This document shows, piece after piece, positions 46,259 to 57,180 of a stretch of 64,000 nucleotides of DNA. Under the pieces are notes generated by a model. That model was not told the origin of the DNA. It made no database searches and worked only from the letters and a program-made list of their open reading frames with translations. The position numbers were made by a program, and so were the translations under genes. Within the stretch, counting starts at the first letter, position 1. The number at the start of each line of letters is the position of its first letter. This stretch comes from Endotrypanum monterogeii (Eukaryota; Euglenozoa; Kinetoplastea; Trypanosomatida; Trypanosomatidae), in NCBI GenBank assembly GCA_000333855.2, contig CM007340.1, positions 158,572 through 222,571 of the forward strand, in the 5' to 3' direction.

Positions 46259-48947
46259 CTCATCCGTCTTTTCTGTTAGTTCCTTGTCATCCATGTCTGC
46301 CCTCATCGCAGATGTCCATAACGATATTTCCAGCAGTGCTGTCATGCGGACTGGCACCGGTGCCTCGTCCTGTGGCCGGCGCGACTGCCGTGGCAGTGAT
46401 CTAAGTCGTGGGACTGGGGAAGACACAGCACTCTTTTACACAAACCCGCCGTTACTGGGAATGGGCGTGGCGGCAGTGCAGAACATTCGGAAGCTTACTC
46501 GACGGAGACAGACCTTTCCGCTCTCCCCGACACCGCTTCCTGCTACCTCAAGTGATCCCGGCGAAGACCACGTGAACGGATCGGGTGGTCCGCTGTGCAG
46601 CAGTGGAGTCGGCGTGGGTGATTATGATGACGAGGACAGGATGCTGAGCGAAGACAGTGCGACTGCTGTTGGGTGTCGAAGGCGTGGATGGAGCCGACAC
46701 CAGCGCTTCAAGACGGGCGGCGGCGGGGATGAAGAGGGCGATGAAGTCAGTGACGTTGGGACGACGACCGATGGGGATACCCTACGCTATACTTCTAGAG
46801 TAAGTACCACCACTGGCTACAATACTGGCAGTGAGGACAGCAATCGCGGCTCATCCAGCAACGCCGCTGATGCCATGAAAAATGGAGGTCATCGCACTCT
46901 GACGAGCTCTTCAGCCCGATGCTCACGATATGAACATCACAACACCACCGACCCCTTACCGTCGACTTCACCGGCGCTTAGTCTGGATTACGTGCGTCCA
47001 GAGAGCGCACCGACGCCACTACGTCGTCGTACGGTTGTGGCCGATGATACTAGAGAGGGCAATTTCGATGACAGTGGTAGGCAGCTGAAGAGAGAGACTC
47101 ACGCGCACCAGGAGGACGAGTCGATGGTTTTGGGACCACTGGCTGATCGGGGAGGCGACGCCTCGCTTCATGAGAGACATCCACCGAGGGGCGCGGCTTG
47201 GCGAGAGAGCGGCTTGCAAAGCCCCCACCCGGCACAGAGTCCACGACTCTATCTTTCCGCCGCTGCATCGCCTCCCGAAGGCCCAGAGGTGCGCCTGCCC
47301 ACCTCTATCGATGTGTCGGTGGGGACGTCACAGGTGGCTGTGGCGCTCAGCTGCGAGGATGGCCTCGCGCTCGAGCTGCGCTTTTCAGTTGTACGGCTTT
47401 CCAGTCTCTCACGGCGCGAGCGGCGTCTGCCGCGAGGGAGTGTTCGCCTGTACGATATGCGATCCCCGCGGTGTCTGCGAGTGCGCGTTGCGGGGTGCTC
47501 ACCTGACGAGTGGGATGCCACCAAGTCCGAAAACTTGGAGGGTGAGCTGCTCAGTGGGTATGGCGGCAGTGGCTCCCCTACACAGCCCGTCGGATCCCTC
47601 GCCTGCCCAGTGCACAGATCCACACTGGGGTCTTACTTGCGAGACAGTCCAAGTGGGCGGCGGGGGCGGCGGCGGCGGCGGCGACGAGGGGGAGGAGATG
47701 CTGCATCGCAGCTGACGTACAACATATATTTGCCAACACCGGAGGAGGGGCCTACAGGAGCACTGGACGCGGTCTCACCTCAGTCTTCGCTCTCCGGTCC
47801 CTCTCTCGCCTCCTCGTGTCAACGGCAGCGCGGTCGTAGTGACCGCAGAAAAGCAAGCGTCTCCGTGGCAGCGACTAACCGGCTGCTAATCTCATCTACA
47901 TCCAATGCTTCCGGTGGAGTGGGGAGTTCGATGGCGGGGGATGACACAGGGTGCTATCCAGTTACAGCGGCAGCCCGTCGTCCTGGGGTGACGGCAAGTG
48001 AGGTGACGATACATGACGTCCAGAGCGGGTTTGGCAGAAGTAGTGGAGGCGCACAAGCGCAGCGCTACGGAGAGGACACCATCGTGCTGCGCGCGCGGTG
48101 TCTCTGGGCGACGCGTCTCAGCGACAGCCCGCTTGTGCAACGGGCTCGCGTGTTTTGCGTTCGTGACCGCCACCACACCAACACATTTTGTTCTCTATTT
48201 TTGGCTTCCAACGGCACCTGCTTCGCCGTCGATGGCGACACCCTTTCTGTCGTAGAGTGTCATGTCAAGGAAGACTGCAGCTCCTTCACGCTGATGGCTG
48301 TACCCATATCAACGACACCTTTATTGCCCACAGGGGCAAGTGCTGTGACACTGGGGGAGTCATCCTTGGACACGTCTTTGTTGACGCACGATGAAGCAGT
48401 AAAGGATACATCAACCGTCCCCACGAGCTTCAATGTCCTTCGTGGTGTGGTGGGGTCTTCGGTATCGTGTGTCTGCGTCAGTGTTGACGAGCTGTGTGTC
48501 TACTCCGTTGGGGAGGCAAGTCAGTTGGTGCAACACCGTGACGGCTTCCTTGCCGCGTCGGCAGTTGATGGAGGAAAAGAGGTAACTCCGCTTCTGTCCC
48601 GAGGCCTTCTTCACAGCGGCGCTCCATATGTAGCAGAGGATGCGGAGGCACCCCATGATGGTGTCGCCCAGGAGATGAGTGATGCCCCGACATCTCCCTT
48701 ACCATCAGCAGATACCGAGGTGCAGACGATACTGCGTCAACTCGCACTGCGACTTCGTCATCTTGAGCAGTATAAAAATGGTTCGCTCCCTGATACGAGG
48801 GACTTGCATGCTGCGGCGGCCCCTGAAGATGTGCACACAGCCGAGACGGAGGATGATACGCTCATGCGCGTGAAGAAGCTGCTGCTTTACGATTATACGG
48901 AGCAGGAGTGGGAGAGGCTGCAGTGGCTGGACCATGCCGTGACGTGA
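46203..48947 (+). CDS. ITFG2: ITFG2-like protein, C-terminal part (+1 frame relative to upstream ORF)
   Basis: 914 residues if counted from the ATG at 46203; the frame is open from 46125 and overlaps the upstream ORF. No spacer exists for an independent trans-spliced gene, so this is probably the second half of the upstream gene. The first ~370 residues are disordered. A poly-Arg stretch lies near 490. Propeller-like strands reappear at about 625-690 (RCLWATRLSDSPLVQRARVF, then LFLASNGTCFAVDGDTLSVV, which resembles the ITFG2 DGQTYIID blade) and at about 750-790 (SCVCVSVDELCVYSVG). The C-terminus is helical: VQTILRQLALRLRHLEQY and LLYDYTEQEWERLQWL. Base use matches neighbouring genes, arguing against a non-coding frame. 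Confidence 0.7.
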   Translation: MPMRVAGSATGGTFEHATDSSVFSVSSLSSMSALIADVHNDISSSAVMRTGTGASSCGRRDCRGSDLSRGTGEDTALFYTNPPLLGMGVAAVQNIRKLTRRRQTFPLSPTPLPATSSDPGEDHVNGSGGPLCSSGVGVGDYDDEDRMLSEDSATAVGCRRRGWSRHQRFKTGGGGDEEGDEVSDVGTTTDGDTLRYTSRVSTTTGYNTGSEDSNRGSSSNAADAMKNGGHRTLTSSSARCSRYEHHNTTDPLPSTSPALSLDYVRPESAPTPLRRRTVVADDTREGNFDDSGRQLKRETHAHQEDESMVLGPLADRGGDASLHERHPPRGAAWRESGLQSPHPAQSPRLYLSAAASPPEGPEVRLPTSIDVSVGTSQVAVALSCEDGLALELRFSVVRLSSLSRRERRLPRGSVRLYDMRSPRCLRVRVAGCSPDEWDATKSENLEGELLSGYGGSGSPTQPVGSLACPVHRSTLGSYLRDSPSGRRGRRRRRRRGGGDAASQLTYNIYLPTPEEGPTGALDAVSPQSSLSGPSLASSCQRQRGRSDRRKASVSVAATNRLLISSTSNASGGVGSSMAGDDTGCYPVTAAARRPGVTASEVTIHDVQSGFGRSSGGAQAQRYGEDTIVLRARCLWATRLSDSPLVQRARVFCVRDRHHTNTFCSLFLASNGTCFAVDGDTLSVVECHVKEDCSSFTLMAVPISTTPLLPTGASAVTLGESSLDTSLLTHDEAVKDTSTVPTSFNVLRGVVGSSVSCVCVSVDELCVYSVGEASQLVQHRDGFLAASAVDGGKEVTPLLSRGLLHSGAPYVAEDAEAPHDGVAQEMSDAPTSPLPSADTEVQTILRQLALRLRHLEQYKNGSLPDTRDLHAAAAPEDVHTAETEDDTLMRVKKLLLYDYTEQEWERLQWLDHAVT
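46232..46238 (+). other. G7 homopolymer, likely frameshift site
   Basis: The two ITFG2-like ORFs overlap only between 46125 and 46258, and this G7 run is the longest homopolymer there. A run of six instead of seven would make them one continuous frame. A sequencing error, a true mutation or programmed shifting cannot be separated from the sequence alone. Confidence 0.6.
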
Positions 48948-51021
48948 ACGTATCCGTGCTGGGCCATTTTGGCTTTTTTGAACTACTGTGTATGAGAAGG
49001 AGTTTCATCTCTCTCCATCCACTTAGCGTCTTGCGTGTACGTCTGTCTCAGCCTCACTGAGCCCAGATAAGTTAGCTCTGGAGCAGAGGAGGGCAACATC
49101 ATCTTTCTCGCAAGAGAAGAACAAAGGAGGAAAAAAAAAGGTGCGTCCATGACATGCGACTCTCGGTAAGGGCACAGGAGGCGTTTCTACCGCACTTCAT
49201 TTCTTTTTGTTTCTCCTTTTTTTTTCCCCCACGTCGAGGTATTTTCTCTTATATGAAAAGCCGGAGAGGTTTTTTTTTGGGGGGGAGGGATAGGTAAGAA
49301 TGTGCCCAACAGTCCTCTAGAGGGGGGAGCGTATCGTTTTCTTCAAAACATTTTTTTTTTTTTGCCCCAACATATATCCGGCATCGTAAAAAAAGGGTGC
49401 AGTGATTTCGAGAGCGATGGTCTGTGTACGCGAGGGCGACTCGGGCTCGAACGGAGAGTGAGGATGTTGAGTAATTATGGAAGAGGTCGGGATTTGTTTT
49501 TCTTATCTCGAGGCTCCCCGCCATCTTTCTGCTACACATGGCTGCTGGTTATTCGAACTCAGCCACGCGGCTCCTACCTTGGCACTGCCTTCATCCTTTG
49601 CCGCTATGCCCATCTGCACTACCCTACCTTGAAAAAAGAAAACTCCCTCTGCTCTCCCCTCTCTTCTGTGGGACACATACCCACATTCGGCCCCTCACTC
49701 CTCAACCCACGGACATGCGCAAAAGGCAGAGAACACGCTCTTTCATTTCTCTTCTCAAAGGAAGGGATAATTTCTTCTTCCTTTCCCAGAAATGAACAGG
49801 TGGTGGTGAGGCAAGAGAGTACACGTTCCAAGTTCTATGCGACGAGTATTCCCTTCGAGAAGCCACCCCGAGCACGCAAGCACTGTTGTACTTGATCACC
49901 ACATCAAGAACACTTTATTACTTTTAGATATTTAGAGGCCGCATAACGCGCACACACACACACACATACGCACACACCTGAGCCACTGAAGGGCCACAGG
50001 TACAAGCGTGTGAGACACACCCTTGTCCACACTTGCCAATCTCCTACACTTGTGCCTCATCTACTGTGCGGGCTTTGAAGCGGCTGGTCTGGGCTGGCGG
50101 ACGGGGGGATTACCATTTTTGAAAGCTGAGCATCTCGGCGGTGTATCGCGAAGGCCATTATTGCCCTCGTTCCCATTTTTCTGTCCCTTTCCCCGTGTCT
50201 TTTTTTTTTTTTGGGGAGGACTGCTTTGACCGCTGCCCTTTGTGCCGCTTGACAGTTTTTCCCGAACGACGTCCTGATTTCTTTCCTTTGGTTTTTGTTC
50301 TTCACTTCCCCTCTTGTTTTGCTCCATTCCTCCTCTCATTCAAATCCTCTTTGTTCCTTTTTTTTTTTTTTGTTTTGTTTTCCCTTCCATCTGAGCGTCA
50401 TAAACCCTTGTCTTTCCCTCCCCCGTTCCCTTCACCCCATCCCTTCGTCCATTGCAAGTGTTTTGTTCACGATTCTTTCCAATCTTCTAAATGTGGTTGA
50501 GGTTATTCCACCCACTCATTGGCTCACTCTTGTCGTTCGCGCGCGTCTAAGTTTATTGGGGTGTGGCTGTTCCCGAGACCGGTGAAGTAGTTTTTTTTTC
50601 TTCACTTTCTCCGTCTATAGCGTATATAATTTTTTTAATATATATATATATATATATGTGTGTGTATATAATATACACGTTTGTGTGTGCGTATTTAGAT
50701 TGCATGTGTCTTGTATTTTTCCACTTGCGTACGTTGCGTATTCCCTCCCATTTCATACATCTCTCGCCCCCCAACTCACTCATTTTTTTCGTTTTTCTCT
50801 GAAACGGTGGAGCGCCCAGCGGTGTCATCTGGCGCGCACCGTTGTTTTCGAGTGAAGTCCAACAGCGTCTGTGCAACTAGAGAAAGAGGTAGGCGTTGAG
50901 GGAGGAGGAGGTGGGGAAGAACTACTGGACGCTGCCGCATAGACTTCGGAAGAGGGGATCTTGTTACCACTATAGGGGGGAGGTGGGAGGGATAACACAC
51001 ACACAAAAAACCTGAGGATAC
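48948..51021. other. Long intergenic spacer
   Basis: 2.07 kb. A9 near 49132, T8-T12 runs near 49219, 49271 and 49352, (CA)n near 49950-49978, T11-T12 runs near 50200 and 50360, (TA)n at about 50638-50657 with adjoining (TG)n, and pyrimidine-rich stretches at 50280-50450. No ORF on either strand looks like a gene. Confidence 0.65.
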
Positions 51022-54000
51022 ATGCAAAGTCGAGGCATTAGTCGCATGCCCCAACAACTGTTAACTCCGCTGGATCTTGGCAGGAACTCCATCCAGCACG
51101 ATGGGCTGCCGCCGGTAGCGCACAAAGGTGGTAGTTCAGGTGATGGTGCTGCGCACACTGCGGGCACTACGGTCAGTGCGGGTGGGGAAAACGGGTTGGC
51201 CTGGAAGCATCACCGGGCTTCCACGCAAAACCATTGCAGTCACAATAAAAATAATCCCCAACCCGCGCCACCGTCGTTGACCGACATGGCGCCCGCACAT
51301 CGGATCACCTCGCGCAACCAGCAGGGGGACCTGACGACGAATGTGAAACAGATTGTATTTGGCGGCTTAATCATGCACTCGGATACCGCCCCAGGCTGCG
51401 GCGAGGAGCACGTCGTGGCCGCTATTAAAACCACCCACGTCCCTGTGTGGAATACAACGATAGAGGCACCACCCTTGGCCACAATGGCGACACCACTCCT
51501 TGACTCGACGCAGCGAAGTGAAGGCAAGGGTGCTCATATTCACCCCAGTGCGATTGCAACCTCTCCCACATCTAACGTGCAGACTATTATCGGTGCAGTG
51601 CGTCGACCAACTGCCCAGTCAAATGTACCATCACGTCGCTCGTCAATGACGCGACTTCGGGAGCAAGTCAAAGCTCACCGTGAGGCAGTAGGGTCTTGTC
51701 AATGTACGAACGAATCTAATGCGACCTCGTCATGTAGCGCTAATGCAGCTGTCCAGGCGCTGCAGAGCGTAGCAGCGCAAGGGCAGGGTGGTAAAGAGAA
51801 GCATCGGCGCCTACGCTCGTTTCAGCGAGCGTCTCCGGGAGCTGCTTCGGCTTCCTCGCCATCCCCGAGTCCTGCAGAGGCGATATCGCGCACAGACAGC
51901 GGAATCGTTGTGGGTCCGCTCGCTGCGCCGGGGAAAATCTCGGCTGGTGCCGAAAAAATTCTCCCGAACGGCCTGCGATCTCCCAGCGCCATCACCGACT
52001 TTAGTGCAGCACTGCTAGATGCTTCAGGGTTGGAGAGTGTGCAGAAAGATCTTTTGAAACTTGCTGACCCTGTACCTTATCACGATCGGCAGCCGTCATT
52101 GTGTGACACCTCCAGTGTGTCGGGAAAACCATCCCCCCGGTACGCACCCAGAAGCAGGGCCGGAGGCGCGTTGCTGACCAGTGCCCCGTTTCACGCGCTG
52201 CGACTTGCATCTCTCTCGCCAGAAGACTCCGTCGTGTCATCGGTGCTGTCCAGCTCCGTTATAGATCCACATGACCTGGACAACCTGGGTCACGTAGATG
52301 AGATTAAATTTGATAGGGAGGAGAGCATGTATGCGAACGGCCCACTTGCCACAGGCGAAGAGGCTGATCCTCAGAGCCTTCTCTTGGGCGTCGTTCCAGC
52401 GCTTACAACAAACACAGCCACGGGTAGCCGTTCCCGCATCTCGAGGCCGACTGTTGCGGGCCACGAGGCCCCGCGGCAGGTCGGGCGCCAATTTGTCTTG
52501 GTGGGCTCGTGTACGGAGGGTAGACACACGTGTGCCGATCTATATAAAGTCCCCGCCGTGCATCATTATCTCACGAAGGTCACTAAGCATGTACGGCGGA
52601 TAGAAAAGCGTCAAGACAGTCTCGAGGGGCTGCTGCTATGTCTCCATCAGCAACTCAATTCACAAGCAGCGGCGCTTCGTCAGGTGACGAAGGAGATGCT
52701 GCGAGTTCGACAGTCTACCACCACCAGCCCCGGCCTGCAAGGCAGCCCCACTGAGTCGTTTGCGAACAGCAACTTTGAGCGCGCGCTGACGTTGTCCAGT
52801 GGACACAAAGCAAAAAAATGTCCCACGCACAGGAAAGCGCTTCCACGTGATGTGAGTGCTCATGAACCACTCGTGGCAGACTACGGCATCTTTGATGAGC
52901 ACGGTGCTGGTGACGGCGCAGTAGGGGGCTACAAGAAACATGTCAGACTGTACGCGCGTCAGCTGGAAAAGTGTACCTCAAGTGGGCTGCAATACCTGGA
53001 CATGGTTGATGCGCGTTCGAGGAGAATCCCACCACGCACTACTGTGCAGCCCGAGGAGCAATTTTTGGGAAATGGAGGGACTTCGACTGCTCTTCAGAAA
53101 CTCGCTCAAGCAGGCAGTCAGGGGCGATGTGAAAACATGCCGCAGAGCGGCGCGTTTGAGCAGCGGCAACAATGTGGCACACACTGCGGCGAGTGCGGAG
53201 CAAGTGGTTCCGTGGCCCAGTATCATGCGCACTGCAACGGTGGTGACGGCATTTCCCTTGTCCCCAGTGGTATCCGAGCCGGGGGCAGTGTCTCGCCGGC
53301 AGGGCATGCTGTGTCTGCGGGTGGCCCCGACGTACAGTATTCTCACTTTTCTCGGCACCAGCCCGGTGCGGGGGGTAGTACGGAGGTGAGTGGTATGAGC
53401 AATGTCCCACACTACCAGCCCCCGAACGTCTCCGTAAGTCCAATTAAAAGTCCCTCCGTGGAGCTGGACGACCCCGAGGAGGACACGGATACTGGCTTCG
53501 TGCGCCAGCAACTCTTCCACCTGAGCCCGATGGAGAGGCCAATGGATCAGAGGGGTGACAAAGGCAATGACATGAGCTGTTCAGGCGAGGCTAGCGTGCA
53601 CACGAAACGGCAAGAGGATCCACCGCTCTCCCTTGGCGTCTCGTTTCGCTCCGCGCCGTCGCTAAAAAGTGTCACGTACGCGCCGTCTGAGTTCGCCCAC
53701 GTGCAGGCCGGCGCATCCGGCGGGGCAGTGCCTTGCAGTGGTCCGGTCACGCCAGTTCTCAGTATTAGCGTCATGGGCACACAGAGTAGACCTGCGAAAA
53801 CCAACTACACGGCGGCGCCTTTGGGGGCAGATGGCGGGCTGCCGGCTGCGCCCCTTAAACGACTAACACTACTTCGTACGTCAGCTGTTATACCAGGGTC
53901 CCCTGCTAGGTGTACTGGTGCTGATCTGAGCAGTTGTGCTCGTCCGGCTGCGATACCGCCTCTCTTGACCCCTGTTGCTTGCGCGCCGACTGCCAGCGCC

Positions 54001-54546
54001 GCTTCAGTCGTTCGGGGTGTACTGAGCGTCGAGCCACCACGAGGGATCAGCGTTCCGCTCGCGAAGATGGGTCTCAGTTCCCCATCATCGTCTTTGATGG
54101 TGCAGGTACCACTGCCAGGCAAAGCAGCCGGCAGGCGTCACGTACTTAAGTGCAGCAGAGTTGGCGCCTCGTTTGAGAGAACTTCCCTCGCAATGCCTCT
54201 GCTAGAGTCTGTGAAGAAGCAACACGCGGTCTCGAAACGCCACCAGATGCGCGCGCACAGCTGCCTCGTCGACAGCGATTGCACTGAGAGGCACAGCAGT
54301 GAATCTCCGTGTGCTGTCGACAGAGATCCCCGAAAGGGTGAAGGACGCCGAAGTTCATCGAAGACACCCCACGACGCAAGGGCCAACCGTCGATCGAACG
54401 CGCAAGGCGCTCGTGCTGTCCACGAGTCCGCTGATCAAGGGGTGGCTGTGCGTCACCTGAGCTCTCCTTCCCCGAAGGCGAGAGTCTCGAGTGCAACAGA
54501 GTTTCCTTCGACTCTCTACACCAAAGGCCTGTCGGATAGCAAATAG
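51022..54546 (+). CDS. Large hypothetical low-complexity protein
   Basis: 1,174 residues. I do not recognise a family. The protein is dominated by Ser, Ala, Gly, Thr and Pro, with many short charged patches. The only ordered-looking part is at about 505-570, a probable coiled coil: VHHYLTKVTKHVRRIEKRQDS then LLLCLHQQLNSQAAALRQVT. A second possible structured patch is around 625-665 (VADYGIFDEHGAG...GYKKHVRLYARQLEKC). The open frame is long and unbroken in a region where all other frames are closed, and codon use is like its neighbours, so it is accepted as coding. It is probably a kinetoplastid-specific, largely disordered cytoskeletal or regulatory protein; that is inference. Confidence 0.75.
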   Translation: MQSRGISRMPQQLLTPLDLGRNSIQHDGLPPVAHKGGSSGDGAAHTAGTTVSAGGENGLAWKHHRASTQNHCSHNKNNPQPAPPSLTDMAPAHRITSRNQQGDLTTNVKQIVFGGLIMHSDTAPGCGEEHVVAAIKTTHVPVWNTTIEAPPLATMATPLLDSTQRSEGKGAHIHPSAIATSPTSNVQTIIGAVRRPTAQSNVPSRRSSMTRLREQVKAHREAVGSCQCTNESNATSSCSANAAVQALQSVAAQGQGGKEKHRRLRSFQRASPGAASASSPSPSPAEAISRTDSGIVVGPLAAPGKISAGAEKILPNGLRSPSAITDFSAALLDASGLESVQKDLLKLADPVPYHDRQPSLCDTSSVSGKPSPRYAPRSRAGGALLTSAPFHALRLASLSPEDSVVSSVLSSSVIDPHDLDNLGHVDEIKFDREESMYANGPLATGEEADPQSLLLGVVPALTTNTATGSRSRISRPTVAGHEAPRQVGRQFVLVGSCTEGRHTCADLYKVPAVHHYLTKVTKHVRRIEKRQDSLEGLLLCLHQQLNSQAAALRQVTKEMLRVRQSTTTSPGLQGSPTESFANSNFERALTLSSGHKAKKCPTHRKALPRDVSAHEPLVADYGIFDEHGAGDGAVGGYKKHVRLYARQLEKCTSSGLQYLDMVDARSRRIPPRTTVQPEEQFLGNGGTSTALQKLAQAGSQGRCENMPQSGAFEQRQQCGTHCGECGASGSVAQYHAHCNGGDGISLVPSGIRAGGSVSPAGHAVSAGGPDVQYSHFSRHQPGAGGSTEVSGMSNVPHYQPPNVSVSPIKSPSVELDDPEEDTDTGFVRQQLFHLSPMERPMDQRGDKGNDMSCSGEASVHTKRQEDPPLSLGVSFRSAPSLKSVTYAPSEFAHVQAGASGGAVPCSGPVTPVLSISVMGTQSRPAKTNYTAAPLGADGGLPAAPLKRLTLLRTSAVIPGSPARCTGADLSSCARPAAIPPLLTPVACAPTASAASVVRGVLSVEPPRGISVPLAKMGLSSPSSSLMVQVPLPGKAAGRRHVLKCSRVGASFERTSLAMPLLESVKKQHAVSKRHQMRAHSCLVDSDCTERHSSESPCAVDRDPRKGEGRRSSSKTPHDARANRRSNAQGARAVHESADQGVAVRHLSSPSPKARVSSATEFPSTLYTKGLSDSK

Positions 54547-55885
54547 GGGGAATTTTTCACATGGTGCGCAGATACACAAGTGTACATTCACATGGGACTT
54601 AGCTGTGCCGGTTTCCCTGAGTTCGGACTGTCACCACACGCATTCCCCTCCTTCACCCTCCTCCCTCCCCCCCCCTCTTCCATTACTGCTGTGTGGAGGT
54701 GTGCTTGCAGGGATATTCGATGCGCTTGACACGACGCACCGGAATCGCTTCGGTGCTTTTTTATTTTTTATTTTTCTTTTCGTGTCCAAGTTCACTGCTA
54801 TCTGCTCCCCTGTTTCCTGTCACACACACCTTCCTCCTGCCCCACCTATTTTCTCATTATTGTCGCCATCGCCAATGAGTCTTCTTTTTTTTTTTTCAAA
54901 TGTGTTGTATGCTTTATTTGTATTATAATGTGAAACTGGAAAGCATATAGAGTGCGGATTCTTAACCGTCATCTTTACATTAGATACGAGCACACCCCAC
55001 CACTCACTCGAGCGACTCTCGCACTACCCGCGAATAGGGCCAGTGACATGGAGGTAAGAGAAACCTGGTTCGTTTCTCTTACCTCCTTACTGGGGCTCCT
55101 CGCTGAGCCTCTGTCCTCGTGTTCCGTGTCGTTGATAAATGTTTTTTTTCTTCGTTTCGGTACACATGCGTTTTTTGTTGTTGTTTAGCGCTTTTGAGTA
55201 CAGTACACTTTTTGATCAGTGACCTCCATCTACCAAATACTTGGCTGCGTCTGTCTGATACCGCATTCCCTGTCGGGCTATCTGGGAAATGTGTGTGTCT
55301 ATATGCATCCAGTTCGTTGATCTTTCACAATTGCGGTGTAGTATCGTATTGGACGACCATATATATATATATATATATATATTATTTTTTTCTTCCCCAC
55401 CTCGTCTCGTCTTTCTCCTCGACACTGGCTTGTATACTGCATCAGATCGAGTGTGTTCCTGTGCTATTGCCCCCCCCCTCCCTTTCGCCGTGAGAGGCAC
55501 CGACCTATGTACTCGACAAACACCTCGCTCTCATATGTTCAGAAGCTTTCACTTCCCTCTCTCCCACCTCTCTCGTTTCGTTCCTGCACACAAACTCACA
55601 AATCTGGGTCAGTGCCTCGTTGTCTTTTACATTGCCGCGGAGGGTGTATCCATCCCCCCCCCCCTCTGTAGTCAACAGACACGAATTTTACACATACACA
55701 TACACACACACACATACACACACACACACACACATATATAAATATCAATATATATATATATACTACACAGACGCTTGCTTCTCTAACGGTGCTCCTTTTT
55801 TTTTTTTAGCTACTCATTTTTTTATCCGGTGAATTGGAGAAAAAAAAGCCTGCATTACAGTAAATAGAAAAGTAACTACAATCAT

Positions 55886-55920
<35 letters not shown>

Positions 55921-56418
55921 CACACAGATACATAACAACAACGTCCTCCCCCCCCCCCCCCACACACACACACTCCACTTTTTCCTCAGTTTTCACACAA
56001 GTGTGTGATCTTGATAGAGGCCCTCATATATATATATATATATATATGTATGTGGTCTTCACTCCTCTTTTTTTCTTTTTCTCTGGAACAAAAAAATTGA
56101 CCCCTTCGATAGATCTCACTTGTGAGCAGTTGTGCAATTCTTTCCGCGAACGGGGAAAAAAGCGAGGAGGGAAGAAAGAAAGGCCCAGCACGGTGGGGAC
56201 CAGGTGCGTGTAGTCACTCGCATTTTTTTCTTTTTGTTGCTGGTGCTCTTGTTAATACTAGGTGTACATGTGTGCGCTTCCGATTTCGATTGAAGATCTT
56301 TTCATTTTTCTGTGCCCTACTGTTTGAAGCCACAGTCCACTCCCTATTCTCCCTGGGCCGTGGGTTTTAGCTCTGCTGATCGGGTCGCTTTACCAGTGGC
56401 TCTGGCTCATACACATAT

Positions 56419-56449
<31 letters not shown>

Positions 56450-56491
56450 CATATACATATATATATATATATATACCCCTGAGTGGGCTGA
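54547..56491. other. Long intergenic spacer with hairpin and multiple (TA)n/(CA)n
   Basis: 1.95 kb. It includes a 15-bp hairpin (listed separately), (TA)n near 55361-55382, C9 and C10 runs near 55470 and 55653, (CA)n(TA)n near 55696-55760, (TA)n near 55890-55918, a C13 run near 55948, (TA)n near 56028-56047, and (CA)n(TA)n at about 56410-56474. The pyrimidine tract at about 56337-56356 with an AG near 56369 is a plausible acceptor for the kinesin gene. Confidence 0.65.
55050..55086 (+). other. Perfect 15-bp stem-loop in 3' UTR/intergenic RNA
   Basis: GGAGGTAAGAGAAAC (55050-55064) is the exact reverse complement of 55072-55086, separated by the 7-nt loop CTGGTTC. The arms are non-repetitive and mixed in composition, unlike the AT palindromes in this window. 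It lies about 500 nt after the stop codon of the upstream gene, so it could sit in its 3' UTR. Confidence 0.85.
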
Positions 56492-57097
56492 ATGAAGACC
56501 ATGCGCGACTCGATCGACCACGTCCGCGTTTGCTGTCGCATAAGACCCCTCAATGCCAATGAAAACCGATCTCATGGGGACATGTGTGTGTTTTTCCCTG
56601 ATGACAGCTGTGATACGGTTGAGTGCTACGTTGCTCCACATGCCGGCAGTGCTGCCGGGAACAGTGGCACAACGACGGGTGGCTCGGTCGCGATAGGCAA
56701 GGGCGACGGTGCTGGGGATGCAAACCCTCCACTGGGACGATATGTATTTACATTTTCACATGTCTTTCAGCCAAATGCAAAACAAAATGAAGTCTACGCG
56801 AACGTTGCCCGTCCCATAGTGACGGATGTTTTGTCTGGCTACAACGGTACCATCTTCATGTACGGGCAGACGGGAAGCGGCAAGACACACACCATGTTCG
56901 GAGACACGGGTGGTGGCGCATGGGGCACTGGTGGCGGCGTCGGCAGAGTGTCAACAGCTGTGGCCTGCAGCGCAGATGACAACGAGGAGGTTGCGGAAGA
57001 GGTGGAGAGCAGTGAGAAGACGTATGTCGCCGTGCCTCAAATGACGAGGAGCGCACAAAGGCAGAGCTCTGTCTGCAGGAACGGTGGAGGGCGCTAG
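56492..57097 (+). CDS. Kinesin motor domain, N-terminal fragment (frameshifted)
   Basis: 201 residues before a stop. It starts the kinesin motor: [14 protein letters not shown] (strand 1), [19 protein letters not shown] and the P-loop GQTGSGKT (125-132) followed by HTMFGD. A Gly/Ser-rich insert lies between strand 1 and the YVFTF block. After the P-loop the frame enters a Gly-rich and acidic insert and ends in an unlikely tail ([13 protein letters not shown]). The -1 frame becomes open at 57016 and reads a charged, coding-like stretch ([27 protein letters not shown]) that runs into the rest of the motor. The two ORFs are therefore one kinesin gene with a frame disruption between about 57016 and 57060. 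Confidence 0.8.
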   Translation: MKTMRDSIDHVRVCCRIRPLNANENRSHGDMCVFFPDDSCDTVECYVAPHAGSAAGNSGTTTGGSVAIGKGDGAGDANPPLGRYVFTFSHVFQPNAKQNEVYANVARPIVTDVLSGYNGTIFMYGQTGSGKTHTMFGDTGGGAWGTGGGVGRVSTAVACSADDNEEVAEEVESSEKTYVAVPQMTRSAQRQSSVCRNGGGR

Positions 57098-57180
57098 ACA
57101 AAAAAGAGATCGAGGAGCAACATGACAAGCAGCAGACACCTCAGCACGTTCTCCACACTTCCTACCCACATCACAATATC

